Source of the DNA: CAYNRA01 sp046296415
Lineage (GTDB): Bacteria > Bacteroidota > Bacteroidia > Cytophagales > Spirosomataceae
Assembly: GCA_046296415.1 (NCBI GenBank)
Contig: JBKBLN010000002.1
Coordinates: 62,001-126,000, forward strand
Length of the DNA: 64,000 nucleotides
Direction of reading: 5' to 3'
Part shown: positions 57,338 through 64,000 of the stretch, piece after piece
Numbering within the stretch: the stretch's first letter is position 1
How the letters are laid out: every line of letters starts with the position of its first letter
The notes under the pieces: model-generated
The model's input: only the letters and a program-made list of their open reading frames with translations
Told to the model about the DNA's origin: nothing
Databases searched by the model: none
Translations under genes and position numbers: made by a program

Positions 57338-58480
57338 TCATGATAGTGTAAGCCGTACCTTTTTTCCTGGCTTGATCGTCAAAATGCCCTGAAATTCAAG
57401 TTGGAGTAATGTGCTTGCCAATTGATTTAAGCTCAACTGGGTATCAAAGGCTAGTTGATCGATTTGAACTTCTCCTTTTTCTTTCAATACCTGCACAATG
57501 TTTTTTTCGATAGCCGTAAGCAAATCCATTCGAAATTCGTTTTTGGTTGAAAGGGAAGTCGGTTGAAACAGATGACCTTGAACAACTTCTTTTGGCCAAG
57601 CGACCTCCGCCCAAATATCCTCTAGGTCCGTTAAGATTTGGGCTTTTTGTTGTTTGATCAAGGCATGCGGTCCTTCTGATTGTGGAGACCACAGTGAACC
57701 CGGTACAGCCATCACCGCTCGATCGTATTGAAAAGCAAAGTCGGCCGTGACCATGCCTCCCCCCCGAATGGCGGATTCAACTAAGACACATACGTCGCTT
57801 AACCCGGCGATAATCCGATTACGGGCTATAAATAAGGAGGCCATAGGTTTCATTCCCAGAGGATTTTCAGAAACCAGTCCTCCCCCTTGCTCGATGATTT
57901 GTTGGGCTAATTTTTTATTATGCGCTGGATAAACCATATCCAGTCCATTAGCCATGACCGCTAGGGTTGGTAAATGGTGTTTAAGTGCACTTTGGTGAGC
58001 CAAGGTATCTATTCCCAAGGCTAGACCAGATATCACGACAGGATGGTGCGCGGCAAGGCTTGGCATCCAGGATTGGACCCACCTTTTCCCATATTCGGTG
58101 GATTTTCGAGTCCCGACCACCGCTATAGTTTTGCTGGCAGTCCCGTGTAGATCTCCTTTCCAGTAAATAATGGCGGGAGCATCGGGAATTTGGCCTAATC
58201 GATTGGGGTACGATACGCATTGATAAGAGGCAATTTGAACTTGTTGCTTATCGGCTGCATCCAATATTCTATCTGCTTGTTCTAGCCAAAACGCCTCTCG
58301 TTTTAATTGTAGCGAAATCGTGTCGCCAATCCCATAAATCTGTCTCCATTGGTGTGGTTTAGCTTTCCATACCAAAGCGGGCTCTTTGAAATGATGGACT
58401 AAGAGGCGGTGTAAAGTACCTCCAATGCCCTCAACTTGAGCCAGGGCTAAATGGTGGCGTAATGTCTGGTGTTGATTCAT
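57338..58480 (-). CDS. dprA: DNA-processing protein DprA
   Basis: 380 aa. N-terminal SAM/HhH-like part, Rossmann core with AVVGTRKSTEYGKRWV, VISGLALGIDTLAHQSAL, GNGLDMVYPAHNKKL, GGLVSENPLG and FIARNRIIAGLSDVCVLVES, and a C-terminal winged helix. It loads RecA on incoming single-stranded DNA during transformation. Overlaps the MerR-like gene by 50 bp. Confidence 0.95.
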   Translation of the reverse strand: MNQHQTLRHHLALAQVEGIGGTLHRLLVHHFKEPALVWKAKPHQWRQIYGIGDTISLQLKREAFWLEQADRILDAADKQQVQIASYQCVSYPNRLGQIPDAPAIIYWKGDLHGTASKTIAVVGTRKSTEYGKRWVQSWMPSLAAHHPVVISGLALGIDTLAHQSALKHHLPTLAVMANGLDMVYPAHNKKLAQQIIEQGGGLVSENPLGMKPMASLFIARNRIIAGLSDVCVLVESAIRGGGMVTADFAFQYDRAVMAVPGSLWSPQSEGPHALIKQQKAQILTDLEDIWAEVAWPKEVVQGHLFQPTSLSTKNEFRMDLLTAIEKNIVQVLKEKGEVQIDQLAFDTQLSLNQLASTLLQLEFQGILTIKPGKKVRLTLS

Positions 58481-58799
58481 GGCTGTCTTTCAATCGATCG
58501 GCTACTAAGTTTAGTACCTCCCGGATGTATTCTAGTTTTCGTATGACTTCTCCCTTTCGGTTAAAAACCTCTTCCCGATGACTCAATTGTTCCTTGGCTC
58601 CTTCCAAAGTGAACTTTTCATTTTGAGCCAATTGCAAGATTTTGCCGAATTTATTGGCCTCTCTTTGGTTAAATACCAGAGTATTGCCTTGTTTTCTTCC
58701 CTTTATATTGAATTTGGCAGCATAATACCGCAAATGCGAAACATTGACTTGGTACCGACCAGCCAGCTCTTGGAAGGTAAAAAACAATTTAGTTTCCAT
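58431..58799 (-). CDS. MerR-family regulator
   Basis: 122 aa. An N-terminal HTH (FTFQELAGRYQVNVSHLRYYAAKFNI...NTLVFNQREANKFGKI) and a helical tail. The 50-bp overlap with dprA is unusually long but both frames look genuine. It may act as a structural regulator without effector domain. Confidence 0.8.
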   Translation of the reverse strand: METKLFFTFQELAGRYQVNVSHLRYYAAKFNIKGRKQGNTLVFNQREANKFGKILQLAQNEKFTLEGAKEQLSHREEVFNRKGEVIRKLEYIREVLNLVADRLKDSHESTPDITPPFSPGSS

Positions 58800-58810
58800 G
58801 AAGTAAAAAT

Positions 58811-58847
58811 AAAAAAAGCCCCTTGGATTACCAAAGGGCTTTTTTTA
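58811..58847 (-). terminator. intrinsic terminator of lepB
   Basis: AAAGCCCTTTGG / CCAAGGGGCTTT stem with T-runs on both strands, between lepB's stop and the MerR-like gene. Confidence 0.85.
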
Positions 58848-58848
58848 A

Positions 58849-59973
58849 TTATTCAATCAACTTAAAGAGTCGTCTCCACCGAATTTTATTCAGTAAGGAC
58901 CCTTCTGCATCCAGCGACATCCAAATGAAAAAGGCTTTTCCTACGATGTGATCCTCTGGAACAAAACCCCAAAATCGAGAGTCATCGGATTCGTACCGGT
59001 TGTCTCCCATCATAAAATAATAGTTTTGCTTGAAGGTGTAAGACGTGATTGGTTTTCCATCAACAAAAATCTTTCCTTCTTTGTACTCCGCATTTTCATT
59101 GCCATCAAACGTGGTGATGATCCCTTTGTACAAGGCAATATTTTGGGGAGTTAGCTGGATGGTCATGCCCTCTTTGGGTACCCAAACTTTTCCAAAATTA
59201 TCTCGATTCCACCGAAACAAGTTTTTATCATAAGGAAACGCGGCGAACATCGTTGTGGAATCATTCTTTGGAATGAGATCCATTTTCACATTCCGAATGA
59301 AGTCCATTGACTTTAGCTCTTGAATTGCCTCATCGGTGGCATTGACTAAATACACCACTTTACCATTCTCTTCGGAAGCCCCCCGGACACCAATCTCCAA
59401 TTTCTCAAATAACTTGGGGTTGATGGTGGTTTGGCTCTCGAGTGTATAGTACATTTGGCGTTGAGGTGGATTCTCCATAGCTTTTCCGTTGATGAAGATT
59501 TGTCCCTCAACAATCTCAAGAGAGTCGCCACCTATCCCAATACATCGTTTGATGTAGTTGGTACGCAGATCGACGGGGTATCGATCAAAGCCACCGAATT
59601 CATCAGGCCGCTCTGGACAACCAGGATAATTGAAGACCACCACATCCCCATTTTTCACGGAGGTAAATCCGGGTAATCGATAATAAGGAAGCTCGATCCA
59701 GTCTAAATATGAGGGGATCTCAGTAAACCATACCTTTTGGTGAGTCAAAGGCAATTGAAGAACTGTTCGGGGAGTACGAGTACCATAATGTACTTTGCTC
59801 ACAAAGAGGAAGTCGTTGACAAGCAGGCTTCTCTCCATCGAGCCCGTCGGAATGGTATACGCCTCTAAGAACATCCAGCGAATCAAAGTGGCAGCCACCA
59901 CAGCAAACAATACGGAGTCAAACCATTCCCGAAATGGGGACTTTTTAGGTTTTGGTGTATTCATGAATGACAA
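58849..59973 (-). CDS. lepB: signal peptidase I
   Basis: 374 aa. One membrane helix near residues 18-36, catalytic Ser in TIPTGSMERSLLV, Lys in YIKRCIGIGGDSLEI, and the C-terminal box MMGDNRYESDDSRFWGFVPEDHIVGKAF. An insert of about 100 aa between boxes D and E is normal for Bacteroidota. It removes signal peptides at the inner membrane. Confidence 0.95.
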   Translation of the reverse strand: MSFMNTPKPKKSPFREWFDSVLFAVVAATLIRWMFLEAYTIPTGSMERSLLVNDFLFVSKVHYGTRTPRTVLQLPLTHQKVWFTEIPSYLDWIELPYYRLPGFTSVKNGDVVVFNYPGCPERPDEFGGFDRYPVDLRTNYIKRCIGIGGDSLEIVEGQIFINGKAMENPPQRQMYYTLESQTTINPKLFEKLEIGVRGASEENGKVVYLVNATDEAIQELKSMDFIRNVKMDLIPKNDSTTMFAAFPYDKNLFRWNRDNFGKVWVPKEGMTIQLTPQNIALYKGIITTFDGNENAEYKEGKIFVDGKPITSYTFKQNYYFMMGDNRYESDDSRFWGFVPEDHIVGKAFFIWMSLDAEGSLLNKIRWRRLFKLIE

Positions 59974-59986
59974 AATAGTTTTAAGA

Positions 59987-60706
59987 TTAAAATGACAGCA
60001 TATTTTCCATCCCTACCACGCCAGTTTGGTTTTGGATCCATTCTGCGGCGATCACAGCCCCTTGAGCAAATCCCTCCCGGCTGTGGGCTTGGTGGAGAAT
60101 TTCGATTTGATCCACTTCGGAAATATACTTGATTATATGAGTGCCTGGAACTTTTCCTTCACGAGCGGACCAAATAGGCACCTCATCGGTTTGGGCTAGG
60201 GTATTATTAACCCATGACTGGTAAGTCGGGTTGTGTGCAATGATACCCTCGGCCAAGGTGATGGCCGTTCCTGACGGAGCATCTTTCTTTTCGGTATGAT
60301 GAATCTCGGTGGTGGTTAAACTGTATTCTGAATGATTGGACATCAGCTTAGCTAAAAATTGATTTAGCCGAAAGAACAAGTTCACCCCAATCGAAAAATT
60401 GGACGCATAGAAAAACGCAGAGGATGGATTTTGAAGGCAAATGGCATCTGCCTCCGGTTTACGGGAAAGCCACCCGGTAGTGCCGCTGACTACCTTTAAG
60501 CCTTTGGCCAAACATGTTGAAATATTAGTGTAGGCGGCTTCGGGAATGCTGAATTCGATGACTACATCAATCGAGTCGGGAGAGGCTGTTTCAATCCAGG
60601 AATCAATTGGGCCATCCACGATGGCTACGATTTCGTGGCCTCGGGACCGGGCAATTCGCTCGATCGTTTTTCCCATTTTCCCGTATCCAATAAGTGCAAT
60701 TTTCAT
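59987..60706 (-). CDS. dapB: 4-hydroxy-tetrahydrodipicolinate reductase
   Basis: 239 aa. KIALIGYGKMGKTIERIA (NAD(P) motif), VSGTTGW, SNFSIGVNLFFRLN, and the catalytic EIHHTEKKDAPSGTAITLAE. A step of lysine and diaminopimelate synthesis. Between lepB and the DUF5683 gene in one minus-strand run. Confidence 0.96.
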   Translation of the reverse strand: MKIALIGYGKMGKTIERIARSRGHEIVAIVDGPIDSWIETASPDSIDVVIEFSIPEAAYTNISTCLAKGLKVVSGTTGWLSRKPEADAICLQNPSSAFFYASNFSIGVNLFFRLNQFLAKLMSNHSEYSLTTTEIHHTEKKDAPSGTAITLAEGIIAHNPTYQSWVNNTLAQTDEVPIWSAREGKVPGTHIIKYISEVDQIEILHQAHSREGFAQGAVIAAEWIQNQTGVVGMENMLSF

Positions 60707-60732
60707 GAATTAATATTAATTGAACCACAAAC

Positions 60733-61479
60733 TTACGGAATTACCAAACGAATGCCTACACCTGCTTGTCCGTAGGACCATTTCGGTTCGAATTTCATGG
60801 AAATATCGTCGGTTAAGTCAAAAGTTTTCAAATGCGCGGCAACGTGGGCTTCCAGTGCCAAAAGCAACCATCCGGCTGTGAAACCAATGTAGGCTAAATC
60901 CCGCTGACGGCGAAACGAATTAACGGCAGGCTCTAAATTGGTCCGGACGAAAGGTCCACGGATATCCGAGGGGACGTTCGTCGAGGGGGTCGCTGTGATC
61001 GTTCCGGTTGCGGGATTCTTCTCCAATAGGAAATAGGCATTGTCGGAAGTACGTTGAAAATACACATTTTCTTGATTGGACCGAGAGAGTAGGATTTGGC
61101 TTCCTGTCAGGGCTTGACCATTTGGAAGTAGAACACTGCCCTCGGACAATCGAATGAGTTTTTCCAAATAATCGCGACTTCGTTCGTAATTACCCTGATT
61201 CCAGGCAATACCATAAACACCGGCTGCGGCAGCCCCATACACAAGCCCCATTTTCCAATATTGTTTATTGGTAGCTTGCCCCCATCCGGGCAGGACCAAC
61301 GAGCGGTATAAAGCAAGACGAGGAACTCGATCGGGCGGAGTGGAATCGATTCCAATCAATCGTCTCCCCCAACCCTGGGTTTTTTTCCAAGCGGATAATT
61401 TGGTGGTATCGGTTTGTCCGAATGCTGATATGAAGCCGCACAGCAGAAGGCCAATCCAAATAAACTTATTGTTGCGCAT
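60733..61479 (-). CDS. DUF5683 membrane-associated protein
   Basis: 248 aa. Signal peptide (FIWIGLLLCGFISAFGQ), then PRLALYRSLVLPGWGQATNKQYWKMGLVYGAAAAGVYG and a second hydrophobic segment near YIGFTAGWLLLALEAHVAAHL, typical of DUF5683. In Bacteroidota it sits between parB and dapB, as here. Function unknown. Overlaps parB by 14 bp. Confidence 0.88.
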   Translation of the reverse strand: MRNNKFIWIGLLLCGFISAFGQTDTTKLSAWKKTQGWGRRLIGIDSTPPDRVPRLALYRSLVLPGWGQATNKQYWKMGLVYGAAAAGVYGIAWNQGNYERSRDYLEKLIRLSEGSVLLPNGQALTGSQILLSRSNQENVYFQRTSDNAYFLLEKNPATGTITATPSTNVPSDIRGPFVRTNLEPAVNSFRRQRDLAYIGFTAGWLLLALEAHVAAHLKTFDLTDDISMKFEPKWSYGQAGVGIRLVIP

Positions 61480-62353
61480 GCAGCATTTGTATCAACTTCT
61501 CTAATTCCTCTTTGGATTTAAACGGAATTTTAATTTCTCCTTTGTGCTGGTCATTGGCCATAATTTTGACTTTACTTCCTAAGAACTGAGCCAATTGATT
61601 TTGCCAAAAGGTAAGGTCCAAGGAGGATTTCTTTTTAGGTTGAGGTTGAGGTTGGCCGAGTTGACGAACCGCCTCCTCCACGCGCCGGACAGACCACTCC
61701 TCTTGAACCATTTTTTCAAATAGGTCCAACTGATCTTGAGGATCTTCGATATTGACCAAGGCACGTGCATGTCCCATCGTGATCTGGGTGTCTCGAACGG
61801 CCGCTTGAATTTGGGGTGGAAGTTTCAAGAGCCGCAGGTAATTGTTGACTGTGGTTCTATTTTTCCCGACCCGATCTCCTAACTCTTCTTGTTTTAAGTT
61901 ACATTCATGTAATAATCGTTGGTAACTTAAAGCGATTTCGATGGCATTCAGATTTTCACGCTGAATATTTTCGATCAATGCCATTTCCAACATCTGTTGG
62001 TCATCGGCAGTTCGAACGTATGCGGGAATTGATTGCAATCCAGCTAATTTAGAAGCCTGCAATCGACGCTCTCCCGAAATCAATTGATAGGCATTGGGAC
62101 CTAATTGACGAACGGTGATAGGTTGGATGATTCCTTGAACCCGGATCGATTCAGAAAGCTCATGCAGGGCTTGTTGATCAAAATGAGTTCTGGGTTGATA
62201 TGGATTGGTTTCTATGGCTAATACAGAGATCTCATTCACCGCATTTAGCTTTTCGGCTATGGGTTGGTTGGCGGATTCCTGTACCGTTTCTTGGTCGGTG
62301 AGAAGAGCGCCTAAACCTCTTCCCAACCCAATTTTTTTATTTTTCGTTTGCAT
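61466..62353 (-). CDS. parB: chromosome-partitioning protein ParB
   Basis: 295 aa. GLGRGLGALL start, CTP-binding motifs NPYQPRTHFDQQAL and ISGERRLQASKLAG, ENIQRENLNAIEIA, HTH region QEELGDRVGKNRTTVNNYLRLLKLP, and a C-terminal dimer domain. It binds parS and spreads as a CTP clamp. Confidence 0.96.
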   Translation of the reverse strand: MQTKNKKIGLGRGLGALLTDQETVQESANQPIAEKLNAVNEISVLAIETNPYQPRTHFDQQALHELSESIRVQGIIQPITVRQLGPNAYQLISGERRLQASKLAGLQSIPAYVRTADDQQMLEMALIENIQRENLNAIEIALSYQRLLHECNLKQEELGDRVGKNRTTVNNYLRLLKLPPQIQAAVRDTQITMGHARALVNIEDPQDQLDLFEKMVQEEWSVRRVEEAVRQLGQPQPQPKKKSSLDLTFWQNQLAQFLGSKVKIMANDQHKGEIKIPFKSKEELEKLIQMLHAQQ

Positions 62354-62363
62354 AAAAAACGTA

Positions 62364-63140
62364 TTAATTGACCATCAGGTCGTTTTTCACGAGAATTTCC
62401 TTGGCTAGATTCAGGTAACTGATCGCCCCTTTACTTTCGGCGTCTTGGGCAATGGTGGGGATTCCATAACTTGGGGATTCTGACAATCGAACATTGCGCG
62501 GAATCAGGGTTTCAAACACCATATTTTTGAAGTGAGAGGTCACTTCATTGACGACTTGATTGGACAAACGAACGCGCATGTCGTACATCGTCAATAAAAT
62601 GCCCTCGATGGTCAGGGAAGGATTCAACCGCTGCTGAATAATTTTTATAGTATTCAAAAGTTTGCCTAAACCTTCCAATGCGAAATACTCACATTGAACA
62701 GGTACAATGACCGAGTCGGCAGCCGTTAAACTATTGATGACAATGAGACCCAAGGAAGGAGAGCAATCCAAAATAATAAAATCGAACTTTTCCTTCAAGG
62801 GTGCCAACGCCTCTTTCATTTTTTCTTCACGATTGGGCAGGTGAATCATCTCAATTTCAGCACCGACCAAGTCGATATGAGAGGGCAAAAGGTATAAATT
62901 AGGGAATTCGGTTTCGATCAAAATATCCTCAGGATTGACCTCTGAAACCATGCATTCGTAAATACTATTCTCGACCTCCTTTGGATTGAAACCCAAGCCT
63001 GAGGTGGCATTTGCCTGTGGATCTGCATCCACTATTAAGGTTTTAAACTCCAACGCGGCTAAGCTTGCAGCCAAGTTGATGGTGGTGGTGGTTTTTCCGA
63101 CTCCACCCTTCTGATTGGCAATGGCAATAATTTTACCCAT
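62364..63140 (-). CDS. parA: chromosome-partitioning ATPase ParA/Soj
   Basis: 258 aa. Deviant Walker A KGGVGKTTTTINLAASLA, Walker A' VDADPQANATSGLG, Walker B FIILDCSPSLG. No N-terminal HTH, so the short chromosomal type. 10 bp upstream of parB in the same operon. Confidence 0.96.
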   Translation of the reverse strand: MGKIIAIANQKGGVGKTTTTINLAASLAALEFKTLIVDADPQANATSGLGFNPKEVENSIYECMVSEVNPEDILIETEFPNLYLLPSHIDLVGAEIEMIHLPNREEKMKEALAPLKEKFDFIILDCSPSLGLIVINSLTAADSVIVPVQCEYFALEGLGKLLNTIKIIQQRLNPSLTIEGILLTMYDMRVRLSNQVVNEVTSHFKNMVFETLIPRNVRLSESPSYGIPTIAQDAESKGAISYLNLAKEILVKNDLMVN

Positions 63141-63203
63141 AATGCACTATACGATTTACCGTTTTCCAAAGTTCATACTTTCAAAGGAATTCACCAAATA
63201 AAA

Positions 63204-63246
63204 TGTTCCACGATGAAAGTAAAGTGTTCCACGATTGTGTGGATAA
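63204..63246. promoter_or_regulatory. parS-like half-sites and a DnaA-box-like 9-mer upstream of parA
   Basis: TGTTCCACGAT occurs at 63204 and again at 63225, exactly 21 bp apart; TGTTCCACG is one half of the palindromic ParB site TGTTCCACGTGGAACA. Immediately after, TGTGGATAA (63238-63246) is the complement of the DnaA box TTATCCACA. No full palindrome is present. The remaining intergenic 63141-63363 shows nothing else. Confidence 0.5.
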
Positions 63247-63363
63247 CTCTGGCTCTATTCACAATTTAGTTCGATATTCATCTGAAAGTTACTAAAGTTC
63301 TTTCTATTTTCCTCCTGATTATAAGAATATTACTCTAAATTGGCATTAAAATCATCAATCGAT

Positions 63364-64000
63364 ATGCGTAGAAAACTTCTTTATTTCTTAATCCCGGTTT
63401 TCGTATTGGTGGCCTTGTATAGGTTCGGGCCTGCTCCTGTCCCACCGACGGTTCCTGCACAACCACCGGTCGTTTCAGCCAATTTGACCGAATTGGAATC
63501 GTGGCTTCAGCAACGTGAAAAAAACACACCAGGCTTAAAAACCGGAAATGAAGCTCACCTTGTTTGGGCAGACTCCACCCAAAAAAAGAAAACGCCCGTG
63601 GCATTTGTGTACATTCATGGATTTTCAGCCAGTGGTGTGGAGGGGGAACCAGTTCATCGGGAAATAGCCAAGCGGTATAAGGCCAATTTATTTATCGCCC
63701 GACTTGCGGGCCATGGCCTAGACCTTGGGGATCAAACATTGGGTGATCTCACTGCCGACCAGATCCTAGCCTCTGCAGAAGAGGCTTTAGCCATCGGTAA
63801 ACAGATTGGCCAACAGGTGGTGGTTATTGGCACCTCCATGGGCGGGGCTTTGACCTTGTACTTGGCGGCACACCATCCTGAAATCAAATCCATCGTATTG
63901 TATTCTCCTTGCATCGAAATTTTTGATCCCAATGCGGCTTTGATCGACAACCCGTGGGGGCTGTACCTTGCCCAAATCATCAAAGGATCTGAATACAACG
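63364..64000 (+). CDS. membrane-anchored alpha/beta hydrolase (partial, right edge)
   Basis: An open frame of 212 codons runs off the window. N-terminal membrane anchor (LLYFLIPVFVLVALYRF), a Pro-rich linker (PAPVPPTVPAQPP), then AFVYIHGFSASGVEGEP (oxyanion), ARLAGHGLD, and nucleophile elbow VIGTSMGGALTLYLA. Serine aminopeptidase-like. Divergent from parAB. Confidence 0.85.
   Translation, partial: MRRKLLYFLIPVFVLVALYRFGPAPVPPTVPAQPPVVSANLTELESWLQQREKNTPGLKTGNEAHLVWADSTQKKKTPVAFVYIHGFSASGVEGEPVHREIAKRYKANLFIARLAGHGLDLGDQTLGDLTADQILASAEEALAIGKQIGQQVVVIGTSMGGALTLYLAAHHPEIKSIVLYSPCIEIFDPNAALIDNPWGLYLAQIIKGSEYN

Overview
The window looks like the chromosome of a Bacteroidota bacterium, most likely Cytophagales. 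The support is a fused aspartokinase-homoserine dehydrogenase, a DUF5683 protein beside lepB, dapB and parAB, AT-rich DNA, Bacteroidota-type promoter boxes (TTTG, 20 bp, TAnnTTTG) and many lipoprotein or secreted beta-propeller proteins. No rRNA or tRNA gene was seen.

Region 1 (1-13200) holds ordinary accessory metabolism: a truncated PQQ-type dehydrogenase lipoprotein, GNAT, serine hydrolase, a Crp/Fnr - YceI - DoxX cluster, a DUF4269 NTase-like protein, alpha/beta hydrolases, cupin, flavodoxin-fold oxidoreductase, propeller proteins and a small membrane protein whose 5' end abuts an IS3-family element (13228-14443).

Region 2 (about 14500-38690) is the notable part. It is an integron-like array of nine cassettes. 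All cassette genes are on the minus strand and are separated by long (115-168 bp) imperfect palindromes of attC type. Each cassette starts after G|TT, and that start is complementary to the cassette's own terminal core; for example cassette 1 starts GTTAGCAACC and ends GGTTGCTAAC. The array begins at an attI-like site (36516-36565) beside a tyrosine recombinase (36639-38300) that carries three HARP-like repeats at its N-terminus, with an SSB gene upstream and a good candidate cassette promoter. Cassette cargo includes a 5.9-kb operon with a radical SAM/SPASM enzyme and an 832-aa protein ending in four PYIK units (RiPP-like), a BcgI-like restriction-modification pair, an AAA+/TPR pair, a Crp/Fnr regulator with an outer-membrane protein, a DoxX/DUF2071/methyltransferase set, and small membrane proteins.

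Five copies of a second mobile element (here called M) sit in the array in the opposite orientation, each exactly at the G|TT core of a long attC. They comprise one full copy (24856-27292, encoding an IntI/Xer-like recombinase and an IS91-type HUH transposase), two 0.4-kb MITE-like deletion derivatives and two truncated ends. M carries its own short (about 60 bp) attC, so it appears to be a self-mobile cassette.

Region 3 (38690-64000) is core genome. After a 15-bp minisatellite come SdpI/ArsR, thrA-thrB, two SDRs, a methyltransferase, hisS-mltG-thioesterase-YihY, tcdA-tatD, elaA-like, carbonic anhydrase plus SulP transporter, a THUMP-like methyltransferase, dprA, lepB, dapB, DUF5683, parB-parA with parS-like half-sites, and a truncated alpha/beta hydrolase at the right edge.
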